From assembly GCA_030144725.1 (NCBI GenBank), contig JASKMD010000017.1, positions 10,148,308 through 10,212,307 on the forward strand: a stretch of 64,000 nucleotides of DNA, given 5' to 3'. Source of the stretch: Haematococcus lacustris. Lineage: Eukaryota > Chlorophyta > Chlorophyceae > Chlamydomonadales > Haematococcaceae. This document shows, piece by piece, positions 22,133 through 33,471 of the stretch. The position numbers and the translations under genes are program-made. Below the pieces are notes generated by a model that did no database searches, was not told where the DNA came from, and worked only from the letters and a program-made list of their open reading frames with translations. Numbering within the stretch: the first letter of the stretch is position 1; every line of letters begins with the position of its first letter.

Positions 22133-25100
22133 CTAGAACTCCTCCTGCTCATCCTCCTCATCTACACCAGCCCCAAAGCACGCCTTCTTTTGAGGGGGCT
22201 GCTCCTCCTCCTCCTCCTCCCCCTCCTCTTCCTCCTCCTCCTCAGCGGCCCCAGCCTGCTGCCAGTTGGCGTTGTCCACTTCCTCCTCCTCTTCGTCAGT
22301 CCCCTGCAAGCAGCAAACCTTGCACTGCTTTGGCATGAGGGCAGTCTCGGGGTTTGCTTGTCTGCTTCAGGCCTCAGGGCCAAGCTTGGCATTGCTTCAA
22401 GTGGTGGCGGTGGCAATGGGCAACGGGCATGAGGGTGCACCATACCGCTGGCATGCTGCAAGCAGGGCAGCAGCATGGCAGCAGCAGGGCAGCAGCAGCA
22501 TCAGGAGGGCAGCAGCAGCAGAAGGGCAGCAGCAGCAGCAGGGCAGCAGCAAGGCAGTAGCGGCGGCAGCAGGAGGGCAGCAGCAGCTTAAAACAATGAC
22601 AGCTGTAGCCCAATCAGCTGTCCTGCCTACCTGGTGCACCCCAGCTGCCTCCTGGCCAGCGCCCACACCATGCTGCTGCTGCTCCTCCTCGCCATCGCTC
22701 CCCTCTAGCTGCCGCTGCTGCCCAGCAAGGGCGCCCTGGCCACCAGGCCGCCTTCCTCTAGGTGACTGGGAGTCAAGGTGTTCAGGAGGCAGTCCCTGCG
22801 CAGCCCCCCCAGCCCCCAGGCCTCCAACCGCCCGCTGCTGCTGCACCTCTAGGGGCAGTTGGGAGGGCAGCGGAGGCCACACCTCAGGCATGGCCTGTCC
22901 CGGCCCCACCTTCCTGCATGCACAGCCATGCAGCAGCACAGGGCATGCGGCAGCAGCTGGGCAGGGGTATGAGGGGTCAGGGTGCTCACTACATGGGATG
23001 TAGGGTGATGGGGCAGGCCCTGCCACCTAAGCCCTGCCCTCCTGCACAAGGGTGACCTCAGCAGCACAACAGCTGTAGAGGGGATATACTGCTAGGGATG
23101 CCCAAACCATAAGCATCATCATCACATAGCACTTGCCACAAGGTGACTAATGACGATTAATGTTTTAAAACATTAATGCTATGTATTGCAAGGCCTAGTG
23201 TCAGCAAGCGGCGGTGGAGAGCCCTGGAGGGCGACAGGCAGAGGTCAGGGCACATGATGTCAAAGGGTGTGGATGGCTGGGCGTGCCCAGGCTGGGCGGA
23301 GAAAGAAGGCTTGGAGAAATGGCTGGGCGGAGAAATGGCTGGAAAAATGGCTGGGCGGAAAAAGGAGAAAGGAGAAATGGCTGGGCGGAGAAAGGAGGCT
23401 TGCAGGCGTGGGCGCGGTGGCAGGTCTGTGTGCGCTTCCCTTGTGGTCGCCTGGGGGGAGTGTGGGGAGGGGGGCTGCCAACAGCAGCAGCAGGCACCTG
23501 AACACCACTGCCATGTTGATGGAGGACGCCACGGCCAGGCTGCCGTCAGGGTCAGCTTGGGGCGCGAATTGAGGCATGAAGTGCTTGAAAGGGCTGTCAG
23601 CATCTTCAGGCTCAAACAAGCTGCCAGCAAGCAGCAGCAGCAGCAGCAGCAGCGGGTCATCATCATCAGCAGCAGCAGCAGCAGCATCAAAGCACCAACA
23701 CCAACACCATTACTGCATGGCAACTGCCCACACGTGACATGACAAAACATCGCCAGCGCTGGTGCACTACGCAGTTCGCACGCCTAGCCACAGACAGGAG
23801 CAGGCGTGCTCAACCTCCCTTGCCCGCTGCAGCTGTGGGCAGCACCAGCGAGCAGCATGCGGGGAGGGTTGGTCATGCTAGGCGGCAGGACCTGGGCAGG
23901 CATGCAGGCACCAGCCAGGGCTGGAGGAGGGCTGGAGTACAGACGCACACATGCTGTGCAGCAGCGTGCAGCAGCGTGCAGCAGCGTGCAGCAGCGTGCA
24001 GCAGCGTGCAGCAGCGTGCAGCAGCGTGCAGCAGCGTGCAGCAGCGTGCAGCAGCGTGCAGCAGCGTGCAGCAGCGTGCAGCAGCGTGCAGCAGCGTGCA
24101 GCAGTGTGCAGCAGCGTCACGCACTGGTCCAGTGCCGGGGCGTCATAGTGGGGCAGCGCCTCCAGGCCATAATGTGCAGCCAGGCGCATCAGGGGTGTCT
24201 TGAAGGTCAGGAACTCATAGGAGCCCTCGCTGCTGCCAGCGCCAGCGGTCACAGTGTCGGTCATGGCAAAGAAGTAGCGGTTGCCGAAGGGGCTGTCCAC
24301 CTGGTGCTCAGTGCCCTACAGTCCTCGCCGCCATTACACACAACCACAGGGTGGCAAGGTGGGCATGGGGTCAGGCTGCAGGCCCGGCTGATGATCAGTT
24401 CAGGCCCAGCGTCAGTGTTGTAAGGTCCGTGTCATGCGCTGCAGCGACACCCAGTGACAGACATGAGTGCTGATGGCCTGGCTGAGGGAGGGGCAGGCCC
24501 TGCATCCCTGGGTGTGTGTAGCAGCAACAACGGGTTGACATTGGTGAATGTGATGTTGGTGGTGATGATGATGGTGATGATGATGGTGGTGATTATGGTG
24601 TTGGCAATGGTGACAAGGGTAGTGAGGGTGATAATCAAGGTGGTAATCGAGACAACAGCGCCAATGCCTGCACTTTCAACCCTGAGGCAGGAGCAACTGC
24701 CACTGCTGCTGCGCAGTGTGGGTCAGGATCAGGTAACCAACGAGGACGGGTTGTGGTCCCTGGCAGCTGGCCCTCTCTCTCTCTCTCTCTGTGGTCCCTG
24801 ATGAGGCCCCTGATGAGCTGCAGCCCAGCATCCAGCTGCAGCAGCCTGCCTGCCCCGCAGAGCTGCCCACAATGTCCCCTGCTGCTAGACCTCCTCCCCC
24901 CACTGCCAGCTGCTGCTGCTTTCACCCCTTCTGTTGCTGTTGCTGCTGCTGCTGCTGCCGCCCACCAGGGGTGCTGCATCAGGCCAACACCCAGGGCCAG
25001 GCGCCAGTGCCGCCCACCTGCCAGTCCTTCACCAGTCGCAGCATGCGGGAGTTGAAGGCGCCTGCCTGCCGAGTGTGCCACATGATGCGGTGCCCATCTG

Positions 25101-27765
25101 GCAGCGTGGCGATGAACAGCCCCCCTGGCAGTGAGGCGGGATGCAGGGCAAGGCTGGGTGTGGCGCAGGGGTGGGCAGGGCTGGGTGTGGTTGTGGACAG
25201 GGAGGAGGGGAGGGCAAGGTGCAAAGCGGGGCTGCACGCTGCAGGGCATACACTCCATCGCCACAGGACAAGCAAGGCCGGCACAGCCACCTGGGGAGGG
25301 CCCGTGGAGGCAGTTGAGTCAGGCCAGTAGGCAGGCTGAGGGGAACTGCTGACTACCTTTCACCCCACAGCCTGCTTAGACTGCCAAGGCTGCTGTGCCT
25401 ATCTGTGCTAGAGCACGGAGCAAGATACTGCCTACCCCTTCTCCTGGTGGCCAGCACTGCATGAGGGCTGCCCTGCATGACGGCTGCAGTCCCTGGTGCC
25501 ACACGGGTCAAGTGCTGACATGCTCTGCCAACAACATGTCAACAGCAAGCGACCGCCCAGTCAAGCCAGCCAGCATCAGGGCCAGGCAGGCTGCCCAGTC
25601 TGCACCCACATAGCCTGGCTGTTGGTGCACTGCATAGCACTCTGCACACAGCCTTGCTGCCATGTTCTTCACAGGGCAGGGTTCCTTCCCACAGCTGCCC
25701 TGGACCCCCACCCTGCTCCTGCTCCTGGCCCTGGCTCCTGCTCCTGGCCCTGTCCCAGCCCCTACTCCTGCCAGGCCTCCGCTCAGCTTGCCTTCACTCA
25801 CTCACCGGGCTTCAGGTTCTGTGACACATTCCTCAGGAACATGCGCAGCCGACTCTCCATGTCATAGAAATAGTGCATGGCGAACATGCAGGTGACGACG
25901 TCATAGGGGCCTTCACCGTCAAACTCGGCCTCCCCTAAGTGCTCCTCCACTTGGAAGTCAGCGTACAACTGATCCACTGCACACACCACACCACACCACA
26001 CACCCTCAACCCCCACGCCCACACCCACCCACTCACACATGTTTAGTGTGATGTCAGAGGCCAAGCTGCTGCCGGAGAACAGCACCATCACCATCACCAT
26101 CACCAGCATGACATGGCATTCATCAACCTTGGCGTTGCTGCTGACTTCAGCACCATCAGTCAAAGGTTAAACATCAGGGCAAGCGGGTGCTGACCTTTGT
26201 GGCGGCGAGCAGCCTCCTGGGCCCTGGGCTCATGCTCCCGCCAGCGCCTTGCCGCCTCCTTCACCTCAGCCTCTGAGATGTCCACCCCGCGCACGTACTT
26301 CAGCTGCAAGCGCACCACCGTCACACCATTACATAGCATTCGCTTTTCTGCTGTCCACGTGGGTACCGTATGGTGGCTCAGCTCCCCCAGGGCACCCTTG
26401 GTGCTGCAATACCCTAAGGTCAGCGGCATGAGTGTCATGAGGATGACAAAGCTGAGAAGGGTATCACTGTGGGGTGCAGGTATCTGGTGTGGCCTGCTGG
26501 GTGATGAGAACAAAGCGGTGAAGTGAGTGTGGTAGGGGTAGGGGCTGGGTGTGACTGTGGTGGTACAAAGCTAGTGTAGGGTACTGTAGAGGGTACTCTA
26601 GTGTAGGGTACTGTGGTGTGGGTGGTAGGTGCAGTGGGTGTGGTAGGGGTAGGGGTGTGGGTGGGTGGTATGGGTATGGAAAACAAAGAGGTGCAATGAG
26701 TGGGGTGTGGGTGTAGGTGTAGGTGTAGGCGTGGGTGTGGGCGTGGGTGTAGGTGTGGGCGTGGGTGTGGGCGTGGGCGTGGGCGTGGGTGTGGGCGTGG
26801 GCGTGGGCGTGGGTGTGGGTGTGGGTGTGGGCGTGGGCGTGGGCGTGGGCGTGGGCGTGGGCGTGGGCGTGGGCGTGGGCGTGGGCGTGGGCGTGGGCGT
26901 GGGCGTGGGCGTGGGCGTGGGCGTGGGCGTGGGCGTGGGCGTGGGCGTGGGCGTGGGCGTGGGCGTGGGCGTGGGCGTGGGTGTGGGCGTGGGCGTGGGT
27001 GTGGGTGTGGGCGTGGGTGTGGGTGTGGGTGTAGGTGTAGGTGTAGGTGTAGGTGTAGGTGTGGCTGTGGCTGTGGGTGTGGGCGTGGCGCTGCAGTGTC
27101 TGGCTCACCTTGGCCTCCACCCACTTTGCAATGTCTCCTCCCCGGCCACAGCAGAGGTCAAGCAGGTTGTCCTTGCCCGTTGCAAACCTGCAGCCGCCAC
27201 ATGCAGTGGCTCCAGGGTGTGGACAGGGTGCAGGGAGCAGAGCGTGCCTAGGACACCCCGGTTGACCGCCTGTACACGGCTAGACGCTGTTCAAGCTTGC
27301 TGCCAAGGAAGTATCAGCGGGGTGGGTTACGGTGTGGCAGAGGGAGGTGCGTAGCAGCCGGCTGCATAGAGCCACCTGCGCAGAAGGCTGCGCTTGATGT
27401 CGTTGTGAAACTGTTTCAGGGGCAAGGCCTGGCCCTGCTCCCGCATTGCCAGCGCCTGCATGCACAAGCAGAGCACTGAGGCTCTTGTAGCATGGCTGTA
27501 GGGTGAGCATGTCTGCGGGGTGAGCATGGCTGTGGGCGTCCGCGCTGTGGTCAACTGCAGAGCTTGCCTCTTGGGTGGAGACATTGAGGTTGACGTGTTG
27601 GTCATAATGCTGCCGGACGATATCCTGCAGCCGAGGTGGGCCATCCTGAATGTATTCTGCCTGACGCTCCGGGTGGCGCGAACCAAACTGCTCGACATGC
27701 GAGGCCGTACCTTGCTGCTGTGCATCGGCTGGACGGCTGGGTAGCCGCCCGGCAGTTTGTCTAGT
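22133..27765 (-). CDS. RNMT: mRNA cap guanine-N7 methyltransferase
   Basis: This nuclear enzyme transfers a methyl group from SAM to N7 of the mRNA cap guanine. Ten exons join in phase: (27765)-27568, 27455-27376, 27187-27109, 26303-26195, 25976-25806, 25124-25018, 24300-24125, 23620-23498, 22913-22631 and 22303-22133. Visible family segments are [30 protein letters not shown] motif [99 protein letters not shown]; and [16 protein letters not shown]. An unusual acidic tail (DEEEEEV... to DEQEEF) follows the catalytic domain. Intron 1 uses a GC donor (GAG|GCAAGC). The initiator ATG was not found: the frame is closed by a stop at 27766-27768, so a further 5' exon is likely. Introns hold large minisatellites. 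Confidence 0.93.
23957..24117. repeat. GTGCAGCAGC tandem repeat in an RNMT intron
   Basis: About fifteen near-perfect copies of a 10-base unit (CAGCGTGCAG) lie immediately beside the donor of the exon ending at 24125. Confidence 0.95.
26700..27085. repeat. GTGGGC/GTGGGT hexamer minisatellite in an RNMT intron
   Basis: About 60 hexamers of GTGGGC with interspersed GTGGGT and GTAGGT variants at both ends occupy the intron between motif I (exon ending 27109) and the next exon (starting 26303). Variant units are concentrated at the flanks and the core is homogeneous. Confidence 0.97.
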
Positions 27766-27768
27766 TCA

Positions 27769-29087
27769 TAGACAATATAGTGAAACTTTGCTTGTTTTGT
27801 GCACCGCCCGGAACCCTAGGAGATTAAGGGCGGGCAGTCAGCCTCACGGTTGCCAGCTTAGACGGCTATCATCATTATAACAACGTTGGGTTAGCAACGC
27901 TAACCCTGTGCACGTGCCATACCCTATATCGTGCGCAATACCGACACTGGGTCCCACAGTCTGGGATCACCGCTGTATAAGTTTATCTAAAGGAAGACGG
28001 AACAAGCACGCAGACGCAAGCATATGCTGGCGCAACAGCGGTGCCGGGAGCCGGCCCGGGTGTAGCAGCATCGGCGGCTATCACTTCCCAGTAGCATGCT
28101 GCAGAGCATCGTTTGCAGACAGACAACCAGAGGTAGTAGACCGGGTTGAACGGCAGCAGGCCTTGTTGGCAGCCCCCATTACATGCCCACATGTTTCCTG
28201 ATATTGACAGCAACAAAGGTGTCGACAGGGCTAACGTAAGCAAAGGTGCAGAGACATATGGAGGCAAGCACGCAATACTCTTCATTAAGTTCGTACATGG
28301 AGTCTGTATGGTACACTCACACTTCTGTATCTTGCACTGTATCGGGCCAGGCCTGACAATGTGCTTAGTCATGTACAACAACCATGACCCTGGTCTGCAA
28401 CCTTGGCTGCACCTGGATTTGATTTCACACAAGCACCAGCAACCGCCCACCACCTCAGTGAGCAAAATGAGCTTCAGACACAGCGCCCTCGCCAGGGCTG
28501 GTGTGTCGCGCCTGCTGCTGCGCCCAGTCAGGAGCCAGCGGTGTGACAAGCCCTCATGTGCCCCGGCACCGCTTTCCCACCAATCCCCAAGCAGGCAACC
28601 CAACCAGTAGCATGACGGTCGGCACCAGGCAGTCTCAGCCCACTGCCCAGCCCACCCTCGTGAGTTCCTGGCCCCACCTTGTGACTGGGTCAGAACACCG
28701 TCTCCTTTCGCATCCAGTGCACAAGGATGAGCACGCCCAGGACTGTGGCCTCATGCTTGAACAGCATCTGCCCTGTTCACCCCCTAGTGGCAGGGCAGCC
28801 TTGTGACCAAAGCACCTGTGGCAGTGTTACACAATTGCTGAGCACAATCGCTGATGCGCTTGGTATGTAGCCTTGCTTTCACGCTTGCGGCCATCGCTAC
28901 AATACAAGGGTCAGCCTGAAACATGGCATGGCCTACGATAGACTGGCAACCTGCAGTGCTCCACCGTGTAGGGCTGCACTCCTGCTGCCAAGCCCTCTGG
29001 CTCCAGCTGCAGGGCTTACTCAATACCTGCAGCCATGAGTCACATAGCAGCCATTACTTACATTGCAGCAGTTGCTGTACTGATGAA
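27769..29087. other. Intergenic region; possible mitochondrial-presequence exon
   Basis: A short sequence at 27846-27875 (GCCAGCTTAGACGGCTATCA and neighbours) recurs at 40188-40212. At 28469 an ATG opens MSFRHSALARAGVSRLLL, an Arg/Leu/Ala-rich stretch like a mitochondrial presequence, but no continuing exon was found. A TGTAA poly(A) signal for the upstream gene lies at 29062-29058 on the minus strand. No complete gene is supported. Confidence 0.3.
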
Positions 29088-29633
29088 TCACTTGCAACAT
29101 AGCACACACCATTCCCTCTCGTCAGGCAGGATGAAGCCTGTCGAGGATGATGCCATCAGCATGTCGCGTTTAGGATAGCCATTTGATTTGTCCGCCTGTC
29201 GTATTGCAAAGGTACCCATGGCGCCAAAGGCAGCGCCAATGCCGATGATGAAGTAGGCAATCTCCACGGTGTGGCGCAGGTTCCAGCTAAACTCCCGCTC
29301 GAGCTTGTCGCGGCGGTGCATGAATGACTCAATGTAGGGGTTTTTCTTGAAGACCAACAGGCTCTTGTCGTAGGGGGTAGTCCGGGAGAACGGGTTGGGT
29401 GTGTACCGCATCCCTGACTCCGTCGGAGTCCCTAGCTCAGTGTGCGCCCTACGGATTTGCCCGGACTCGCACAGCTCGGCCAAGACGCTGCGTGAGCAGG
29501 GCCCCAACAGCTTGAGACCTGATCGAGCCATGGCGGCAGCTAAGGCTCCAAGCGTTGCAGCTGTGCCTACGCTTGGTGCAGTACGCCTCGCGATGTCTCC
29601 TGCAACCTGTCTCCTGATAACCATGCACCGCAT
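29088..29633 (-). CDS. Mitochondrial complex I B15/NDUFB4-like subunit (tentative)
   Basis: An uninterrupted 181-codon frame starts at ATG 29633. The N-terminus (MRCMVIRRQVAGDIARRTAP) is Arg/Ala-rich like a mitochondrial presequence. The core KNPYIESFMHRRDKLEREFS, then WNLRHTVEIAYFIIGIGAAF and a single membrane helix, then a basic stretch (KSNGYPKRDML), matches the layout of plant complex I B15/NDUFB4-type subunits as I remember it (acidic-basic helix, WN/WT-R, one helix, short basic tail). A TGTAA poly(A) signal lies about 26 bases past the stop, which supports a genuine gene end. The subunit identity is inferred from pattern only. A minimal Fanzor-family repeat begins a few bases upstream of the ATG. 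Confidence 0.5.
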   Translation of the reverse strand: MRCMVIRRQVAGDIARRTAPSVGTAATLGALAAAMARSGLKLLGPCSRSVLAELCESGQIRRAHTELGTPTESGMRYTPNPFSRTTPYDKSLLVFKKNPYIESFMHRRDKLEREFSWNLRHTVEIAYFIIGIGAAFGAMGTFAIRQADKSNGYPKRDMLMASSSTGFILPDEREWCVLCCK

Positions 29634-29649
29634 GTAAGTGTTCTTAATG

Positions 29650-29795
29650 TATGAATACTTGCATTGCGTGGCTTTGCTATTGTTTATGGCGAGGAGTAGT
29701 TAGTGGCCTTTACTATGATGATCTCGCAGCCTGTGCTTGATTACAACTCATGCTTTGTTTTGGTGTAGCATGAGGGCTGTAGGATTCAGAAGTTG
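29650..29795 (+). mobile_element. Minimal Fanzor family-2 derivative, ends only
   Basis: The first ~45 bases (ATGTATGAATAC ... GCTATTGTTTATGGCGAGGA) match the 5' flank and start codon of the family-2 Fanzor-like genes (36718-36768, and 47340-47383 more loosely). They join directly to about 90 bases matching the last part of the 3' module (AGTGGCCTTTACTATGATGA ... GTGTAGCATGAGGGCTGT). Everything between, about 1 kb or more in other copies, is missing. Confidence 0.7.
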
Positions 29796-30109
29796 CCACG
29801 CACCCCTTACTATCGCTGATTACCTCCGTGTTGTGGGCCTTCAGGGCGGCTCCTCCCTTCCTATTTCTATCAGACAATAGGCAGCTTGGTACACTGGGTA
29901 CCACTGAACAGCTTGGGAGGACTTGACATTCGAGGTATGCACCAGCATGAAAGCTCACTTTTATATATGGCTCATATTTGGCTACTAGCCTAGTCATAGC
30001 TACTCACCGAGCCAGTTGCGTGCGCTGACAATTCAGACGTGAATCAAAGAGCCAAGACCTAGTAACTCCTGGCCAAGACCTGGTGAGTGCGCCACGTGTG
30101 GTGATTGAC

Positions 30110-30365
30110 CTTTAGTTGGTCAAGCTGGGGACATCACCTGCGCTCTAGGGCCGGCATGGGCCTCTATTACTGCCGCCACAGTTGCAGTGGGTGGAGGTTG
30201 AAGTTTGGAGGTGACAGTGATCAACACCTGGGTAGAGAAGCGCTGGCTGCCAGAGAAGTGCAGCCACAATCAAGGCCAGGGTGGCGCAACAGTTGTCACG
30301 CTAAAACTCAGGTCTCAGTAGGGTGGGGTATGCTGGGCAGGGGCAGTTACATAGAAGCAAGGTAA
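30110..30365. repeat. Duplicated fragment of the VASt-like gene (exon 3 region)
   Basis: Over about 250 bases this segment follows 34705-34965, which carries exon 3 of the VASt-like gene and its flanking introns, at perhaps 80-85 percent identity by eye. The minus-strand frame (VLITVTSK-QPPPTATVAA) is still readable, but the rest of the gene is absent. Confidence 0.75.
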
Positions 30366-30429
30366 ACAGAAAAAGGAAGCCATGCCATACTTTAACATGC
30401 AACATGGTAGTAAACATGGTAGCTACATG

Positions 30430-31480
30430 GGGTAATCTCACTCACCCCCCCTGTCCCTCACTAGGGCCTCCAATGAGTGGACCTGTAGTGGCCACTAGGG
30501 ACCACTAGTGGCCCGACTCAAATGGTGTGAATGGGCTGTGTGGAGTACACCCAATGGACATGGACATGGTGCACGGGTGCCTACCACCTACACTATTGCC
30601 TGACCACGAGGGCATGCAAATGGGGAGGGGGGCACACGCTACTGTGCCGCAGCAGGCTGCTGCTGCTGGGCCTTGGGAGGCTCGTCTCACAGCCGCTTCT
30701 TGCCCAGGCCGGGGTACTCCTTGCCCTAGGCTGGCAGCGCTCCCTGGGTCTGGCCAGTAGCACCGCTTCAGCGGCCGCCACCTGCTCTCCCCAATGCGCT
30801 GCATGTTCAGCGCTGCATTGCAGTCCCTTTCCAGCCACCTGCATGGCTGTGGGGCTGGTTTGGCTTTGGAAGCCTTGCCCTGGGCTCAGCTGCCTGCTCA
30901 GCCTTGATGGGCTGTGTGGGCTCAGCTGCCTGCTCAGCCTGGGTGCGCTTGCTGCACTTGGCTGGCGGGGGAGTGCTGGGCCCAGGCTCTGAGGCTGCTG
31001 GCTGTGGGGCTTCCTGGCTGCTGCATGGGGCCTGTGGGGGCTTGCGGGGGGCCACCACCGGGCACCACATCAGGCCCCGCACTGGCTGGTCACGCTGCTA
31101 GCTCCATGCTGGGCGCACCAGGCGGTGTTCCACCTGCCATGCTGGGGGCTTCCAGCTTGCATGCCTGGTGGGCTGCTCATGGTCCAGCTCCTCCTCACAT
31201 GGCTGCTGGCCATTCACTGCTGAGCTGACCCGGCTAAGGGCTGTAGGGTCGTAAGGTGCGGCATGAGGGCTGTAGGGCTGTAAGGTGCGGGGCAGGGTGG
31301 TGCTCATCCACAAGCACCACCCTGCCCCGCAGCTGGTCTGAGCCCCTAGGCCTGCACACCACCTAGCAGCAGGCCCGCAACACCGCATCAGCACCCCACC
31401 CACTTCTTTTGCTGCAGGGGCTCCTGTAGGCTGCTGCAGGGGCTCAACCACTGTCGCCCTCCTGGATCTCACTCATCCGA
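30430..31480 (-). pseudogene. Fanzor-like gene, family 1, broken copy (RuvC-II to terminus)
   Basis: Fanzor proteins are eukaryotic TnpB relatives that use a noncoding RNA to guide DNA cutting by a RuvC nuclease. Read on the minus strand, this copy keeps RGRVVLVDEH (about 31310), SRVSSAVNGQQPCEEELDHE, a premature stop in PAWS*QRDQPVRGLMWCP (about 31090), a Pro/Ala-rich linker, MQRIGESRWRP (30804-30772) and a short tail. Frame changes near 30805 and 30745, and an inserted repeat of TACAGCCCT units at 31240-31290, break the frame. Noncoding sequence shared with 60430-60650 and 33170-33310 continues to about 30430. The N-terminal half and RuvC-I are missing. Confidence 0.68.
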
Positions 31481-31599
31481 CCCGAGTGCCAAAGGTGCCG
31501 ACGACTGCCAGGTGTCTGCCTTAGATTCGGCAGTCACTCGTACATCAAGCCATTGTGCTTCACTGCGCTGTCGGCACTGCTCCAGGCCATGTCCACCCT

Positions 31600-31745
31600 C
31601 CTGCCTGGCCCCCATCTGCCAAGGTTCCTCCAGTGCTGCTGGTCCCAAGTGCTGCAGGCCCCGGTGCCACTGCCTGGCGGATGGCCTCCACCTGCTGGTG
31701 CAGGCTGTGCAGAGTGGTGTTCAACTCTGTCACGGCACGCGCACC
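31600..31745. repeat. Duplicated fragment of the VASt-like gene (last exon)
   Basis: Bases 31640-31740 match 33673-33785 almost exactly (GCTGGTCCCAAGTGCTGCAG and onward). That is the part of the last VASt-gene exon encoding TTLRSLHQQVEAIRQAVAPG on the minus strand. Confidence 0.8.
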
Positions 31746-32157
31746 TCAGCAGATGGGAATACGTGTAGCCCGTCAAAATTGTTCAGGCACAAACACAGGG
31801 GGCGACCAGAGGTGCAGTGGCCCACATCACTTCACCTGCACCCACAGATGTGGCACTGTTGGCATAGAGCTCTGCCCGGACTGTAGGTTGTCACACCGCT
31901 GTCTACCTGTCTTGTGTCTGGCTGAGCACAGCGTCCTGTCGTGCTGCTGATGCAGGGCCATGGGTGTCTAGCCGATGTTGAAGCTCTTGCCACTGCTGAA
32001 CGGCCCGGGCTACAGAAGCTTGCGCTTCAGTGCGCACATGAAAATCCCACCGATTGGCATGGCTCTGCAAGCAAAAAGTTTTGTTGCACGGTTGGAAGGA
32101 AAAGCTGGTGGGCCTGGATGGCGGTTTGGAGATGTGCCTGTTGTGCTGACATCAAGT

Positions 32158-32186
32158 TGTTAGTGAGGGACGAGGGGGCTGACATC
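32158..32186 (+). mobile_element. Isolated Fanzor family-1 3' terminus
   Basis: TTAGTGAGGGACGAGGGGGC at 32160-32179 matches the outer end of the family-1 elements seen near 60445, 30465 and 9150. No coding part is attached. Confidence 0.45.
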
Positions 32187-32889
32187 ATGGGTCTAAGACA
32201 CATGCGCAGACTCCCGTTCACAAGGGGCCGCACCGCAAGGGGACCAGGTTGTATTATTTCTATGACCTGCTGCAACTCTGCGCCGAGCCTCCTGCAGTGG
32301 TTCAGACATTGATGTCTTAGATGCTCGCGGAACTGCAGGCCTTGCTGTGACCTACCCGTACCTTGCGCTCCTGGATAGCCCGGCTAGCAAACCAGCAGCC
32401 ATTTATACAGCCATTAAATGAGCGGTTCAGTGGGTGGAACGGGAGACCGAGCAGCGCCAACCGCCACATGCAAGAGTTGACCGCAACATGTGTCTGTGAC
32501 ATGACAAACACATGTGTCTATGACACATACAGACACACACAGACACGACATGACATGCCATGCCATGACAGACATGACAGACGGAAAATAACTCCCGCTT
32601 GCCGTTATACAAGGGCCAGGCCATGGTAGTCAACCGTAACCTTGTCTTGTTGGCATGTGGACCAGGGCATGTGAGCTGGGAAAATGGGGCATGCTATGGC
32701 CCTAGCAGGGGCACTGGGATACGAAGTGTGAAATAGTATTGATTTACAATGCTCGACGAACAAAAAAGGATCATTCAGCTATGTCGCCAACACACGTCGG
32801 GGAGATGCAGCTTCAGGCAAACAAAACTTGTTTAACATGGAACAACATGTTTGACTCAATCAACCATGACCATGATGCAGCTTCAGATC

Positions 32890-33310
32890 ATAGAAGCGAG
32901 CAAGGCTGCCCCTTCCAGGGACCCATCAAGGCTGAGCAGGCAGCTGAGCCCAAGGGCAAGGCTTCCAAAGCCAAACCAGCCCCACAGCCATGCAGGTGGC
33001 TGGAAAGGGACCGCAATGCGGCACTGAACATGCAGCGCATTGGTGAGAGCAGGTGGCGGCCGCTGGAGCTGTGCTACTGGCCAGACCAGGGAGCGCTGCC
33101 AGCCAAGGGCAAGAAGTACCCTGGCCTGGGCAACAAGCGGCTGCGAGACAAGCCTCCCAAGGCCTAGCCCGCTGCGGCACAGTAGTGTGTGTGCCCCCCT
33201 TTGTTGAGCTGTCATCAGCTTACACTTAGTGCATGTTTTGTCATGCCAACTCTACATCATAGCCCTCGTGGTCAGGCAATAGTGTAGGTGGTAGGCGACC
33301 ATGACCATGT
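32890..33310 (+). pseudogene. Fanzor-like gene, family 1, 3' fragment in opposite orientation
   Basis: An open frame ending at 33167 encodes the linker KAEQAAEPKGKASKAKPAPQ, then WLERDRNAALNMQRIGESRW and the tail YPGLGNKRLRDKPPKA. RDRNAALNM fits the RuvC-III box (D-R-D-x-N-A-A-x-N) of TnpB and Fanzor nucleases. Unlike the other family-1 copies this tail is uninterrupted. The 3' noncoding part (33168-33310) is an inverted copy of 30540-30640, so this fragment and the one at 30430-31480 point away from each other. Confidence 0.7.
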
Positions 33311-33471
33311 GTATGCCATGTATACGCCACGAGCATGCCATGCGATGGGAACACCACACAGGCAAAAACACCGTTTTGTAGTGGTTCACAATTAGTGTGT
33401 TCGACTGCAATGAATGCTCAAGGTTGAGAGCCAAGGTGCTGCCCCTTTCACATCCTGAAGTGGTAAGCCAA

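Noticed and set aside
23950..24120. Possible CRISPR-like array (regular ~10-base unit)
   Set aside because: The units are directly adjacent with no spacers. It is a simple tandem repeat in an intron of a eukaryotic gene.
26435..27354. Val-Gly, His-Ala, Arg-Pro and Trp-Ala repeat ORFs over 180-229 codons
   Set aside because: They come from the GTGGGC minisatellite inside an RNMT intron, and RNMT exons lie on either side in phase.
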